Source: Mycobacterium sp. 1274761.0 (lineage in GTDB: Bacteria; Actinomycetota; Actinomycetes; Mycobacteriales; Mycobacteriaceae). From it: a DNA stretch of 64,000 nucleotides. The stretch is taken from positions 124,001-188,000 of the forward strand of contig NZ_LZMC01000057.1 of NCBI RefSeq assembly GCF_001668615.1, written 5' to 3'. Positions 41,315 through 50,357 of the stretch are shown here, piece by piece (position 1 is the stretch's first letter; each line of letters starts with the position of its first letter). The notes beneath the pieces were generated by a model. It worked only from the letters and a program-made list of their open reading frames with translations. It did not search any database and was not told where the DNA came from. The position numbers were made by a program, and so were the translations under genes.

Positions 41315-42019
41315 GTGGCTGGACAACTGATCGTCTCGATTTCCGGCATCCGCGACGAGACGCTGCCCGATGTCGAGGCATTCTGCGCGCTACTGGATGA
41401 GCGCGCCGTGCCGTCGTCGTTTCTCGTCGCACCGCGGCTGAAGAGCGGTTACCGGCTGGACCATGACCCGACGACCGTGGAGTGGCTTTCTGCGCGCCGC
41501 GGCCGCGGCGACGCCATCGTCCTGCACGGCTTCGACGAGGCGGCGACCAAGAAGCGGCGCGGCGAGTTCGCCACGCTGCAAGCGCACGAGGCGAACCTGC
41601 GGCTGATGGGCGCCGACCGCATCCTCGAACACCTCGGCCTGCGTACCCGGTTGTTCGCCGCACCCGGCTGGACGGTGTCGCAGGGAACAGTGAATGCGTT
41701 GCCGCGCAACGGCTTCCGACTGCTAGCCGGGCTGGGCGGTATCACCGATATCGTTCGCAAGTCCACGGTCCGCTCGCGGGTGCTCGGCATCGGCGAGGGG
41801 TTCCTGTCCGAGCCGTGGTGGTGCCGCACGTTGGTGCTGTCGGCCGACCGCACCGCGCGGCGGGCCGGAGTGGTGCGTGTCGCGGTCGCGGCGCGGCACC
41901 TGCGCACACCGGGGCCGCGCCAGGCCATGCTCGACGCCGTCGACCTGGCGCTGATGCATCAGTGCGTGCCCGCGGTGTACGAGTGGCGGCCCTATCCCGC
42001 GCTGACCGACGCCGCCTGA
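41315..42019 (+). CDS. DUF2334/polysaccharide-deacetylase-like protein, Rv0784-like
   Basis: 234 residues from GTG 41315. IVSISGIRDETLPDVEAF near the start, SFLVAPRLK near 33 and IVLHGFDE near 68 follow the metal-binding layout of the NodB-like deacetylase superfamily, with LFAAPGWTVS near 112. No signal peptide. The substrate may be a sugar or small amide. A GACAAT box six bases before the start could be a leaderless promoter, but it lacks the usual T. Confidence 0.8.
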   Translation: MAGQLIVSISGIRDETLPDVEAFCALLDERAVPSSFLVAPRLKSGYRLDHDPTTVEWLSARRGRGDAIVLHGFDEAATKKRRGEFATLQAHEANLRLMGADRILEHLGLRTRLFAAPGWTVSQGTVNALPRNGFRLLAGLGGITDIVRKSTVRSRVLGIGEGFLSEPWWCRTLVLSADRTARRAGVVRVAVAARHLRTPGPRQAMLDAVDLALMHQCVPAVYEWRPYPALTDAA

Positions 42020-42027
42020 CCGACCGC

Positions 42028-42033
42028 TACATT
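42028..42033 (+). promoter_or_regulatory. -10 box (TACATT) of the FAD-dependent oxidoreductase gene, leaderless
   Basis: TACATT ends seven bases before ATG 42041, just downstream of the previous stop. No ribosome binding site. Confidence 0.45.
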
Positions 42034-42040
42034 GGCGGCC

Positions 42041-43684
42041 ATGGCAGATGATGACGTCATCGTCGTCGGAGCGGGCCTGGCGGGCCTGGTCGCCGCCTGT
42101 GAACTGGTGGAGCGGGGCCGCCGCGTCCTGATCGTCGACCAGGAGAACGACAACAACATCGGCGGGCAGGCGTTCTGGTCGTTCGGTGGCCTGTTCTTCG
42201 TCAACAGCCCCGAGCAACGCCGGCTGGGCATCCGCGACAGCCACGAGCTGGCCCTGCAGGACTGGTTGGGCGCGGCGGGATTCGACCGCCCCGAGGACCA
42301 CTGGCCGCGTCAGTGGGCCCACGCCTACGTCGACTTCGCCGCCGGCGAGAAGCGCAGCTGGCTGCGGGAGCGCGGCCTGAGCACCTTCCCGTTGGTGGGC
42401 TGGGCCGAGCGCGGCGGCTACGACGCGCGCGGGCACGGGAATTCGGTGCCGCGCTTCCACATCACGTGGGGCACCGGCCCGGCGATCGTCGACGTTTTCG
42501 CTTGCCGGTTGGTGGACAACGATGCAGTGACGTTCGCCCACCGCCACCGCGTCGACGAGTTGATCGTCGAGGACGGTGCCGTCGTGGGCGTGCGCGGCAC
42601 GGTGCTGGAACCGACCGATGTAGCCCGCGGTGTGGCCTCGTCGCGAATTACCGTTGGCGAGTTCGAGTTCCGCGCTCAGTCGGTGGTCGTGGCCAGCGGC
42701 GGCATCGGCGGCAACCACGACCTGGTGCGGCAGAACTGGCCCAAGCGGATGGGCCGGGTGCCCGAACAGCTGCTCAGCGGTGTGCCGGCGCACGTCGACG
42801 GCCGGATGATCGGCATCAGCGAGTCGGCAGGAGCCAACGTCGTCAACAGCGACCGGATGTGGCACTACACCGAGGGCATCACAAACTACGACCCGATCTG
42901 GCCCATGCACGGCATCCGCATCCTGCCTGCACCGTCGTCGCTGTGGCTCGACGCCAGCGGAAAACGGCTGCCCGCACCGCTATACCCGGGCTTCGACACC
43001 CTCGGCACGCTGGAATACATCGCCCGCACCGGTCAGGATTACACGTGGTTCGTGCTGAACGCCCGGATCATCGCCAAGGAGTTCGCGTTGTCAGGGCAGG
43101 AACAGAACCCCGACCTCACCGGCCGCAGCGTGCGCGACGTGCTCGCGCGGGTGCGGCCGGGCGCGCCCGCGCCGGTGCAGGCGTTCGTCGACAAGGGGGT
43201 CGACTTCGTCAGTGCGAAAACATTGCCGGAACTGGTCTCGGCGATGAACTCCGTGCCCGACGTGCTGCCCCTCGACTACGCCACGGTGGAGGCGGAGGTC
43301 ACCGCGCGCGACCGCGAGGTCGCCAACCGGTTCACCAAGGACGCCCAGGTGACGGCGATCCGCGCGGCGCGCGGCTATCTCGGCGACCGCTTCACCCGCG
43401 TCGTCGCCCCGCACCGGCTTACCGACCCGAAGGCAGGCCCGCTGATCGCGGTGAAGCTACACATCCTCACCCGGAAGTCGTTGGGAGGCTTGGAAACCGA
43501 CCTCGACTCGCGCGCGCTGCGGGCCGACGGCACGCCGCTGCCGGGGCTGTATGCCGCCGGGGAGGCTGCGGGCTTCGGCGGCGGCGGTGTGCACGGCTAC
43601 CGCTCGCTGGAAGGCACCTTCCTCGGGGGCTGCATCTTCTCCGGCCGGGCGGCGGGCCGCGCGGCTGCGCGCGACACCGCGTGA
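42041..43684 (+). CDS. FAD-binding dehydrogenase (KstD/fumarate-reductase flavoprotein family), Rv0785-like
   Basis: 547 residues from ATG 42041. The dinucleotide motif VVGAGLAGLVAACELVERG is at about 7-25, and a C-terminal flavin motif AAGEAAGFGGGGVHGYRSLEG near 502 (parts AAGEAAGFGGGG and HGYRSLEG). The sequence resembles 3-ketosteroid delta-1-dehydrogenase relatives. A sterol-type substrate is a possibility only. It ends six bases before the convergent MBL-fold gene. Confidence 0.9.
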   Translation: MADDDVIVVGAGLAGLVAACELVERGRRVLIVDQENDNNIGGQAFWSFGGLFFVNSPEQRRLGIRDSHELALQDWLGAAGFDRPEDHWPRQWAHAYVDFAAGEKRSWLRERGLSTFPLVGWAERGGYDARGHGNSVPRFHITWGTGPAIVDVFACRLVDNDAVTFAHRHRVDELIVEDGAVVGVRGTVLEPTDVARGVASSRITVGEFEFRAQSVVVASGGIGGNHDLVRQNWPKRMGRVPEQLLSGVPAHVDGRMIGISESAGANVVNSDRMWHYTEGITNYDPIWPMHGIRILPAPSSLWLDASGKRLPAPLYPGFDTLGTLEYIARTGQDYTWFVLNARIIAKEFALSGQEQNPDLTGRSVRDVLARVRPGAPAPVQAFVDKGVDFVSAKTLPELVSAMNSVPDVLPLDYATVEAEVTARDREVANRFTKDAQVTAIRAARGYLGDRFTRVVAPHRLTDPKAGPLIAVKLHILTRKSLGGLETDLDSRALRADGTPLPGLYAAGEAAGFGGGGVHGYRSLEGTFLGGCIFSGRAAGRAAARDTA

Positions 43685-43690
43685 GCCCTC

Positions 43691-44341
43691 CTAGAACTGC
43701 GTGCTGTTCTCCTCGTCGAGGACACAGAAGTCGGTGTCAGTCATCTCCGAGAGCCTGCCGTAGTAGATCCCGCGGGCGCCCGGATCGATGATCCCCTGGT
43801 GGATCGGCACTGCGCGCGTCGGCGCCACCGCTCGCAAAAAGTCAACGGCCTCAGAGATTTTCATCCACGGCGCGGCGGCCGGTGCGGCAAGCACGTCCAC
43901 CGGCTCGCCCGGCGTGAACAGCGCATCGCCCGGATGCATCAACCGCGCCGGGTGATCGCCGTCGCCGATCAGGTAGGAGATGTTGTCGATCACCGGGAGA
44001 TCCGGATGGATCACCGCGTGCTTGCCCCCGACACCGCGCACCGTCAACCCGCCGACGGTGAACTCGTCACCGACGTGCACGGCCTTCCACGGCCCGCCAA
44101 GCTGCGACGCCGTCTGCGGGTCGGCATACAGCGCCGCCTGCGGATTGGCCTCCACCAGCGCGGGCAGCCGTTCGGTGTCAGCATGGTCGGGGTGCTGATG
44201 GGTGATCAGGATCGCGTCCAGCCCCGTGATTCCCTCGAAGCCGTGCGAGAAGTTCCCCGGGTCGAACAGCACCGTGGTCGTGGCCGAATCAATGTTGAAC
44301 TCGGCGAGAAGGCACGAATGGCCAAAATGGGTCAGCTGCAT
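43691..44341 (-). CDS. MBL-fold metal-dependent hydrolase (UlaG-like)
   Basis: 216 residues. It opens QLTHFGHSCLLAEF, and ITHQHPDHAD near 46-55 is the HxHxDH metal site of the metallo-beta-lactamase fold. Further ligands are H109 or so in GGKHAVIH, LMHPGDALF near 134 and an IHQG near 183. Members cleave phosphoester or lactone bonds; no specific activity is indicated. Divergent from the secreted-protein gene by 31 bases. Confidence 0.88.
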   Translation of the reverse strand: MQLTHFGHSCLLAEFNIDSATTTVLFDPGNFSHGFEGITGLDAILITHQHPDHADTERLPALVEANPQAALYADPQTASQLGGPWKAVHVGDEFTVGGLTVRGVGGKHAVIHPDLPVIDNISYLIGDGDHPARLMHPGDALFTPGEPVDVLAAPAAAPWMKISEAVDFLRAVAPTRAVPIHQGIIDPGARGIYYGRLSEMTDTDFCVLDEENSTQF

Positions 44342-44372
44342 GTCTATATTCTGCGCTCAGGGGTGGTGCGCG

Positions 44373-45050
44373 ATGCGACTGATGCTTGCGGCAGTGCTGG
44401 CGTCGTGCGGGCTGGCGCTTGCGCCCGGCGGCATCGGCCCTGCGTCGGGGACGCCGATGAATTGCCCGCCGAACTGCGACCGCATCCCGAACTCGGCGTG
44501 GATTGATTCGACGGCGATCCCGCTCTACCCGGTCTACCGCTGGCCGGGGCTGGCGGGCGTGGCCGTCACCGCGACCAACCCCCGCTTCCGGTTCGAGGAG
44601 GCGTGCAGCACGCCGGTCGTCCCCGACGACCCCCGCAGCTACGCGGTCGCCGCGCGGGCCACGGTGCCGCAGCCCGACGGGCAATGGCAGCTTCAAGTGC
44701 AGGTGCTGCATTGGCGCGGAGAGACGTGGCGCGGCGCGCAGCTCGCGTCGAGCGTGTTCGACAAGGCCGTGTCGGCGCTGCGGTCGTGTCAGCTGACCTC
44801 TCCGCTGACGTCGCCGTCGCTGACCACCGCCACCGGAGACCGGATCGCGGCCGTGGTCAGCGGGGTGCTGCCCGGCCAGGCCGTGCTGCACACGTACCTG
44901 CTGGTGAACCCGCTGAACAGCACCGTTGTCGAGCTGGCGATGTGGGCAAACAGCCCACCGCGCGTCGATTGGCCTGTGGTGGCCGATGCCCAGGTGCTCG
45001 AGGCGATGAACGCCCCGCTGTGCACGGCGTACATCGACTCGTGCCGGTGA
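44373..45050 (+). CDS. Secreted protein of unknown function
   Basis: 225 residues from ATG 44373, after AGGGGTGG. A signal peptide is clear (LMLAAVLASCGLALAPGG). The mature part has paired cysteines (NCPPNCD, EACS, RSCQ, LCTAYIDSC) consistent with disulfides outside the cell, and no domain I recognise. Neighbours are the MBL-fold gene and purS, 35 bases downstream. Confidence 0.8.
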   Translation: MRLMLAAVLASCGLALAPGGIGPASGTPMNCPPNCDRIPNSAWIDSTAIPLYPVYRWPGLAGVAVTATNPRFRFEEACSTPVVPDDPRSYAVAARATVPQPDGQWQLQVQVLHWRGETWRGAQLASSVFDKAVSALRSCQLTSPLTSPSLTTATGDRIAAVVSGVLPGQAVLHTYLLVNPLNSTVVELAMWANSPPRVDWPVVADAQVLEAMNAPLCTAYIDSCR

Positions 45051-45073
45051 GGCGGTGCGCCCGTGCCCGCCGG

Positions 45074-45079
45074 TAGAGT
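45074..45079 (+). promoter_or_regulatory. -10 box (TAGAGT) of purS-purQ, leaderless
   Basis: TAGAGT ends six bases before GTG 45086. No ribosome binding site between. Drives purS and the coupled purQ. Confidence 0.55.
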
Positions 45080-45085
45080 GAGCGC

Positions 45086-45325
45086 GTGGCAAAGGTGGTT
45101 GTGCACGTGATGCCGAAGGCCGAAATTCTCGACCCGCAGGGGCAGGCGATCGTCGGCGCACTCGGCCGCCTCGGCTACAACGGGATATCAGATGTGCGGC
45201 AGGGCAAGCGGTTTGAGCTGGAGGTCGACGACAGCGTCGCCGACGAGACGGTCGCCGAGATCGCCGAATCGCTGCTGGCGAACATCGTGATCGAGGACTG
45301 GTCAGTCAGTAGGGAGCCATCATGA
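45086..45325 (+). CDS. purS: FGAM synthase, PurS subunit
   Basis: 79 residues from GTG 45086. [19 protein letters not shown] at the start and a C-terminal IEDWSV are the PurS pattern. It bridges PurQ and PurL in the formylglycinamidine ribonucleotide synthase complex. Overlaps purQ by four bases (ATGA). Confidence 0.96.
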   Translation: MAKVVVHVMPKAEILDPQGQAIVGALGRLGYNGISDVRQGKRFELEVDDSVADETVAEIAESLLANIVIEDWSVSREPS

Positions 45326-45999
45326 CCGCACGTGTGGGGGTTATCACATTTCCCGGCACGCTCGACGACATCGACGCCGCGCGGGCGGTCCGGCTGTCCG
45401 GCGCCGAGTCGGTCAGCCTCTGGCATGCCGATGCCGACCTCAAAGGTGTCGACGCCGTCATCGTGCCCGGTGGGTTCTCCTACGGTGACTACCTGCGGGC
45501 CGGCGCGATCGCCAAGTTCGCGCCGGTGATGACGTCGGTCGTCGACGCGGCGAACCGCGGAATGCCGGTGTTGGGTATCTGCAACGGCTTTCAGGTGCTG
45601 TGCGAGGCGGGCCTGCTGCCCGGCGCGTTGACCCGCAATGCCGGATTGCACTTCGTGTGCCGCGACCTGTGGCTCGAGGTGGTGTCCAACATGTCGGCGT
45701 GGACCAGCCGCTTTGAGCTCGGAGCTGATCTGTTGATCCCGTTGAAGTCCGGCGAGGGCCGCTACGTCGCCTCCGACGCCGTGCTCGACGAGCTGGAGGG
45801 CGACGGCCGCGTGGTGTTCCGCTACCGCGACAACCCCAACGGCTCGATGCGCGATATCGCCGGGATTTCATCGGCCGACGGCCGCGTGGTCGGGTTGATG
45901 CCGCACCCGGAGCACGCCACCGAGGCCCTCACCGGGCCTTCCGATGACGGGCTGGGGCTTTTCTACTCCGCGCTCGATTCGGTGCTCGCCAGCGTCTAG
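45322..45999 (+). CDS. purQ: FGAM synthase, glutaminase subunit PurQ
   Basis: 225 residues. Class I glutamine amidotransferase: [15 protein letters not shown] near 50, the nucleophile in [10 protein letters not shown] near 88 and the catalytic His-Glu in MPHPEHA near 195. It releases ammonia from glutamine for PurL. Its stop lies four bases from that of the convergent encapsulin gene. Confidence 0.97.
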   Translation: MTARVGVITFPGTLDDIDAARAVRLSGAESVSLWHADADLKGVDAVIVPGGFSYGDYLRAGAIAKFAPVMTSVVDAANRGMPVLGICNGFQVLCEAGLLPGALTRNAGLHFVCRDLWLEVVSNMSAWTSRFELGADLLIPLKSGEGRYVASDAVLDELEGDGRVVFRYRDNPNGSMRDIAGISSADGRVVGLMPHPEHATEALTGPSDDGLGLFYSALDSVLASV

Positions 46000-46003
46000 G
46001 CCG

Positions 46004-46801
46004 CTAGGGCGTCAGCGCCACCGAAGCCTCGGCGGTGTAGCACAGGAACGTCATCGTCTCCTCCAGGTAGAGCTGAACCGTGTCGGCGTCGTGCGACAGG
46101 TAGCCGATGCACACGTCGGTGCCGAGCTGAAGGTCGAAATCGCCGCCCCGAGTGGACAGTACGAATGCGCCGTCGATTGCCGGCGCCCAGATGATGTCCC
46201 CGTCGACGAGCCGGTTGAGGTGTTCGCGGATCGGATAGCCGTGTTCGGTGGTCTCGCTGACCGCGGTGTACACATCGGCTGACAGCAGCACCGAATAGGG
46301 CCCGTCGACGCCGGCCAGCCGCAGCTCCGACAGCGCCTGGGCGATCACATCGGGGATCTCGCGCGCATCGGTGGGCAGCGTCAGCGCCGGGTTCGAGCTG
46401 CAGGCACGGATGCCGCTGATCGACGCGGCCTCGTAGCCCTCGAAGATCGCCCGGTCCTCGACGAACGCCAGCTTCTTCGCGGCGTCCTTGACCGGGTCCC
46501 AGTCGGAGTCCTGCGATCCGCGCTCGACATCGTCAATATCGGTGCGCGACAACGTAAATGGCACCCGCAGCCGGACCAGCGGCCTGTTGTCGCGCAGGTG
46601 CGCGACCACTCCGTCCCCGGGGGCGGCCACGTCGAGCAGGTGCCCGGTGCTCACCGCCGCCGCCGTCGGCCCACCCGGCTCGCTCACATCCACGACGCGA
46701 CGACCCGCGATGTGTCGCTTGAACGTGCGCGTCGCCTCCATTTCGATTTCAGCCCAAGCCTTTTCGGTGATCGGAGCCAGATCGCGGTACAGGTTGTTCA
46801 T
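46004..46801 (-). CDS. Family 1 encapsulin shell protein (Cfp29-like)
   Basis: 265 residues, the length of Rv0798c (Cfp29). MNNLYRDLAPITEKAWAEI at the N-terminus and the central RDNRPLVRLRVPFTL and GIRACSSNPAL segments are characteristic of the HK97-fold linocin/encapsulin family that assembles a 60-subunit shell of about 24 nm. The upstream gene is its DyP peroxidase cargo. Its ribosome binding site AAAGGAAG lies in the last codons of the peroxidase gene. Confidence 0.96.
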   Translation of the reverse strand: MNNLYRDLAPITEKAWAEIEMEATRTFKRHIAGRRVVDVSEPGGPTAAAVSTGHLLDVAAPGDGVVAHLRDNRPLVRLRVPFTLSRTDIDDVERGSQDSDWDPVKDAAKKLAFVEDRAIFEGYEAASISGIRACSSNPALTLPTDAREIPDVIAQALSELRLAGVDGPYSVLLSADVYTAVSETTEHGYPIREHLNRLVDGDIIWAPAIDGAFVLSTRGGDFDLQLGTDVCIGYLSHDADTVQLYLEETMTFLCYTAEASVALTP

Positions 46802-46805
46802 CTAC

Positions 46806-47834
46806 TCAACTTCCTTTCAGGCTGCCGATGCGCAGTGATCCGTCACGGGGGGCAGGGGACACTTCCGGAGGGACCGGCTGGTCCTCGTCGGACGCCGAAT
46901 CAGCTTGCGGCGGTGGGTCGTCGAGGAAGTCGACGGTGGGTGTGAAGAACATGCTCCCGGTCAACGCCGTGGAAAAGTCCAGTATCCGGTCGGTGTTACC
47001 CGGTGGGTCACCGATGAACATGTTGTCCAGCATGCGTTCGGTGACCGCCGGGGTGCGTGAATACCCGATGAAATACGTGCCGAATTCGCCCTTGCCGATC
47101 TCCCCGAACGGCATGTTGTGCCGCACGATCTTCAGCTCGGTGCCGTCGTCGTCGGTGATGACGTTCAGCGCCACATGGGAATTGGGCGGCTTGACCGCAT
47201 CGTCGAGCTCGATGTCGTCGAGCTTGGTACGACCGATCACCCGTTCCTGCTCCTCGGTGGACAGCGCATTCCACGACCCCATATCGTGCACGTACTTCTG
47301 CACGTGGACATAGCAGCCGCCCGCGAAATCGGGGTCCTCGTCACCGATCTGGGTGGCCGACACCGCCAGCGGCCCGTCTGGGTTCTCGGTGCCGTCCACG
47401 AACCCCATCAGGTCCCGGTTGTCGAAGAACTTGAAGCCGTGCACCTCGTCGACGACGGTGACCGCGCCGGCCATCGCCTCGACGAGCTTGGTGGCCAGCT
47501 CGAAACACACATCCATCGACTCGGCGCGGATGTGAAACAGAAGATCGCCAGGCGTCGACGGGGCGTGGTGGCGCCCGCCGCGGATCTCGGCGAACGGATG
47601 CAGTTCGGCCGGACGCGGCCCGGAAAACAGCCGGCCCCAGGCGTCGGACCCGATCGAGGTCACCACCGACAGCCGCTTCGTCGGATCGCGGAAACCGATC
47701 GCCCGCACGAGACCCGAGATGTCTGCCAACGCGTCATGGACGGTCGATTCGCCGCCCTCGTCGATGGTCACCACCAAGAAAACAGCGGCCGGCGTCAGCG
47801 GAGCCAGAACCGGTTGCGGCAGAACAGCGGGCAC
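46806..47834 (-). CDS. DyP-type peroxidase, encapsulin cargo
   Basis: 342 residues from GTG 47834. GFVDGTENPDG near 155 is the GxxDG catalytic loop, and the proximal haem histidine is probably in GGCYVHVQKY near 180. The C-terminus carries the encapsulin cargo-loading peptide DGSLRIGSLKGS. It oxidises dyes and other substrates with peroxide inside the shell. Divergent from pepC by 42 bases. Only four bases separate it from the shell gene. Confidence 0.95.
   Translation of the reverse strand: MPAVLPQPVLAPLTPAAVFLVVTIDEGGESTVHDALADISGLVRAIGFRDPTKRLSVVTSIGSDAWGRLFSGPRPAELHPFAEIRGGRHHAPSTPGDLLFHIRAESMDVCFELATKLVEAMAGAVTVVDEVHGFKFFDNRDLMGFVDGTENPDGPLAVSATQIGDEDPDFAGGCYVHVQKYVHDMGSWNALSTEEQERVIGRTKLDDIELDDAVKPPNSHVALNVITDDDGTELKIVRHNMPFGEIGKGEFGTYFIGYSRTPAVTERMLDNMFIGDPPGNTDRILDFSTALTGSMFFTPTVDFLDDPPPQADSASDEDQPVPPEVSPAPRDGSLRIGSLKGS
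46809..46844 (-). other. Encapsulin cargo-loading peptide, doubling as the shell gene ribosome binding site
   Basis: These codons give the C-terminal DGSLRIGSLKGS of the peroxidase, which docks the enzyme on the inner shell surface. The last three codons, AAA GGA AGT, also form the AAAGGAAG element 8-9 bases before the encapsulin ATG. One stretch therefore serves targeting and translation of the partner. Confidence 0.75.
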
Positions 47835-47876
47835 CGTTGAACCTTAATTCAAGATCGTCGGTGAAAATGGTGAACC

Positions 47877-49145
47877 ATGTCGCAAGCAAGCGCCCAGGGG
47901 TTGTGCGAGTTCATCGACGCGTCGCCATCACCGTTTCATGCGTGCGCCACCGCCGCGGCGCGGCTGCGCGACGCGGGCTTTCGTGAACTCGCCGAAGACG
48001 CTGCCTGGCCCGAGGACGGCGACTTCTTCATCGTGCGCGCCGGATCGCTGGTCGCCTGGCGCGCCGGTGCCGAAGACGACCGTCCCTTCCGCGTCGTCGG
48101 GGCGCACACCGACAGCCCCAACCTGCGGGTCAAGCAGCATCCCGACCGGTTCGTCTCGGGGTGGCGGGTGGTGGCGCTACAGCCGTACGGCGGGGCGTGG
48201 CTGAATTCGTGGCTCGACCGCGACCTCGGCCTCAGCGGGCGGTTGTCGGTACGCACCGGCTTCGGTGCTGAAGCGATCGAGCACCGATTGATCCGGATCG
48301 ACGAGCCGATCCTGCGGGTGCCGCAGCTGGCCATCCACCTCGCCGAGGACCGCAAGGCCGTGACGCTGGACCCCCAACGGCACGTCAACGCGGTCTGGGG
48401 CGTCGGCGACGGGCCCCGGTCTTTCCTGGGCTACGTCGCCGGGCTGGCCGGGGTGGACGCCGACGAGGTGCTCGGTTTCGATCTGATGACCCACGACCTC
48501 ACCCCGTCGACGGTGGCAGGCGTGGACGGCGACCTGGTCAGCGCCCCGCGACTGGACAATCAGTGCACGTGTTACGCGGGCCTCGAAGCGTTTCTCGCCG
48601 CCGAGCCGACCGGTTACCTGCCGGTGCTCGCGTTGTTCGACCACGAGGAGGTCGGCAGCCAATCCGGCCACGGGGCGCAATCCGAGCTGCTGCCCACGGT
48701 GCTCGAGCGCATCGTGCTGGCCGCCGGCGGCGGGCGCGAGGACTTCCTGCGCCGGCTGCCGGGCTCGATGGTCGCGTCGGGCGACATGGCACACGCCACC
48801 CACCCGAACTATCCGGAGCGGCACGAGCCGTACCACCTGATCGAGGTGAATGCGGGCCCGGTGCTGAAGGTGCAGCCGAACCTGCGCTACGCCACCGACG
48901 GCCGCACGGCCGCGGCGTTCGAGCTGGCCTGCCGCCAGGCCGGTGTTCCGCTGCAACGCTACGAGCACCGCGCCGACTTGCCGTGCGGGTCGACGATCGG
49001 GCCGATGACCTCGGCCCGCACCGGGATTCCGACTGTGGACGTCGGCGCCGCGCAGCTGGCCATGCACTCGGCGCGTGAGGTGATGGGTGCCCGCGATGTG
49101 GCCGCGTATTCCGCGGCGCTGCAAGCATTTTTGTCACCGGCCTGA
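47877..49145 (+). CDS. pepC: M18-family aminopeptidase
   Basis: 422 residues. Zinc and catalytic positions: [10 protein letters not shown] near 80, APRLDNQ near 222, [10 protein letters not shown] near 258 and LAMHSAREV near 398. The family forms dodecamers and removes N-terminal residues, mostly acidic ones, in the cytoplasm. Matches Rv0800 in position. Followed after three bases by the antiporter gene. Confidence 0.95.
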   Translation: MSQASAQGLCEFIDASPSPFHACATAAARLRDAGFRELAEDAAWPEDGDFFIVRAGSLVAWRAGAEDDRPFRVVGAHTDSPNLRVKQHPDRFVSGWRVVALQPYGGAWLNSWLDRDLGLSGRLSVRTGFGAEAIEHRLIRIDEPILRVPQLAIHLAEDRKAVTLDPQRHVNAVWGVGDGPRSFLGYVAGLAGVDADEVLGFDLMTHDLTPSTVAGVDGDLVSAPRLDNQCTCYAGLEAFLAAEPTGYLPVLALFDHEEVGSQSGHGAQSELLPTVLERIVLAAGGGREDFLRRLPGSMVASGDMAHATHPNYPERHEPYHLIEVNAGPVLKVQPNLRYATDGRTAAAFELACRQAGVPLQRYEHRADLPCGSTIGPMTSARTGIPTVDVGAAQLAMHSAREVMGARDVAAYSAALQAFLSPA

Positions 49146-49148
49146 CCT

Positions 49149-50357
49149 ATGTTGGCGTCGCTCATCGCGGTTGCGCTGGTCCTGGTCGCGTGGTCGCTGT
49201 CGGCGCGCCGGCTCGAGCGCTGGCGGATCACGGCGCCGATGTTCCTCGTTCTGGCGGGAATCGCGGTGGGCCTGTGGACCCAGGACGCGCTGGCCGAGTC
49301 GCTGAACACCGACACCGCGCAACACGTCGCCGAAATCATCGTCGCCGTGCTGCTGTTCATCGACGCCACCGACATCCGCGGCGGGCTGTTCGGTAGTCAA
49401 CCGCGCGCCGCCGTGCGGGTGCTCTTCATTGCGATGCCGCTGAGCCTGCTGCTGTCGGTCGCGGCGGGCCTCTGGCTGCTGCCCAGCCTGGGCTGGGCGG
49501 TACTGCTGGTGGTCGCCTGCGTGGTGGTGCCCACCGATTTCGCCCCCGCCGCCTCGGTGCTGCGCGACGGGCGCGTGCCCGCACGGGTTCGCAACGTGCT
49601 CAACGTGGAAGCGGGCTACAACGACGGCGTCGTTTCGCCGGTCTTCATCTTCGCCCTCACCCTCGCCGGGGACCGCACGCACGCGTCGACGCCGGTGGAG
49701 GCGCTGGGCTCGGCCATGCCCCAGGCGATCAAGGCGATCGTTGTCGGTGTCGCCGTCGGAGCCGCGCTGGCCCTGCTCACCAACTTCGCCGAACGGCGCG
49801 GGGCGATGACCGACCAGAGCAAGCGAATGGTCCTGGCGGCAGCGCCCATGCTGGCCTACGGGCTGGGCCTGGCCGTCGGCGGCAACGGCTTCGTCTCGGC
49901 CTTCGTCTGCGGGATCGCCTTCAACTATCTGCGTCGCTCCGATGCAATCCGCGAGGAGCTGGAACTGCTCGACGACATCGGCTTTCTGCTGTCGGCCGTG
50001 ATGTGGTACGTGTTCGGCGCCACCGCCGTGCTGGCTCTGACCTTGGGGGTGTCCTGGGGGATGGTGGCCTTCTGCCTGCTGGCGTTGACGGTCGTGCGGC
50101 TGGTGCCGGTGCTGGCCGCGATGCTCGGATCGCCCTACTCGTGGCAGGAGCGGTTGCTGCTCGGCTGGCTGGGCCCGCGCGGCACCACCTCGATCGTGTT
50201 CGGGTTGCTGGCGTTCAACGTGTTGACCGGCGACGACGAGCGTTCAGCCCTCTTGGCCATGGTGATCGTGGTGCTGGGCAGCGTGGTGCTGCACGGGGTC
50301 GGCGCGCCCGCGGCCGCCCGCGCATATCGCAGGTCGCAAACTAGACTGGCCGGGTGA
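49149..50357 (+). CDS. CPA1-type cation:proton antiporter
   Basis: 402 residues with about twelve membrane segments. [20 protein letters not shown] near 120 and [18 protein letters not shown] near 155 correspond to the ion-binding Asp and Asn/Asp helices of the NhaP-like family, and [10 protein letters not shown] near 340 is a late signature. It exchanges Na+ or K+ for protons at the membrane. Coupled to pepC (3-base gap) and to purL (4-base overlap). Confidence 0.9.
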   Translation: MLASLIAVALVLVAWSLSARRLERWRITAPMFLVLAGIAVGLWTQDALAESLNTDTAQHVAEIIVAVLLFIDATDIRGGLFGSQPRAAVRVLFIAMPLSLLLSVAAGLWLLPSLGWAVLLVVACVVVPTDFAPAASVLRDGRVPARVRNVLNVEAGYNDGVVSPVFIFALTLAGDRTHASTPVEALGSAMPQAIKAIVVGVAVGAALALLTNFAERRGAMTDQSKRMVLAAAPMLAYGLGLAVGGNGFVSAFVCGIAFNYLRRSDAIREELELLDDIGFLLSAVMWYVFGATAVLALTLGVSWGMVAFCLLALTVVRLVPVLAAMLGSPYSWQERLLLGWLGPRGTTSIVFGLLAFNVLTGDDERSALLAMVIVVLGSVVLHGVGAPAAARAYRRSQTRLAG

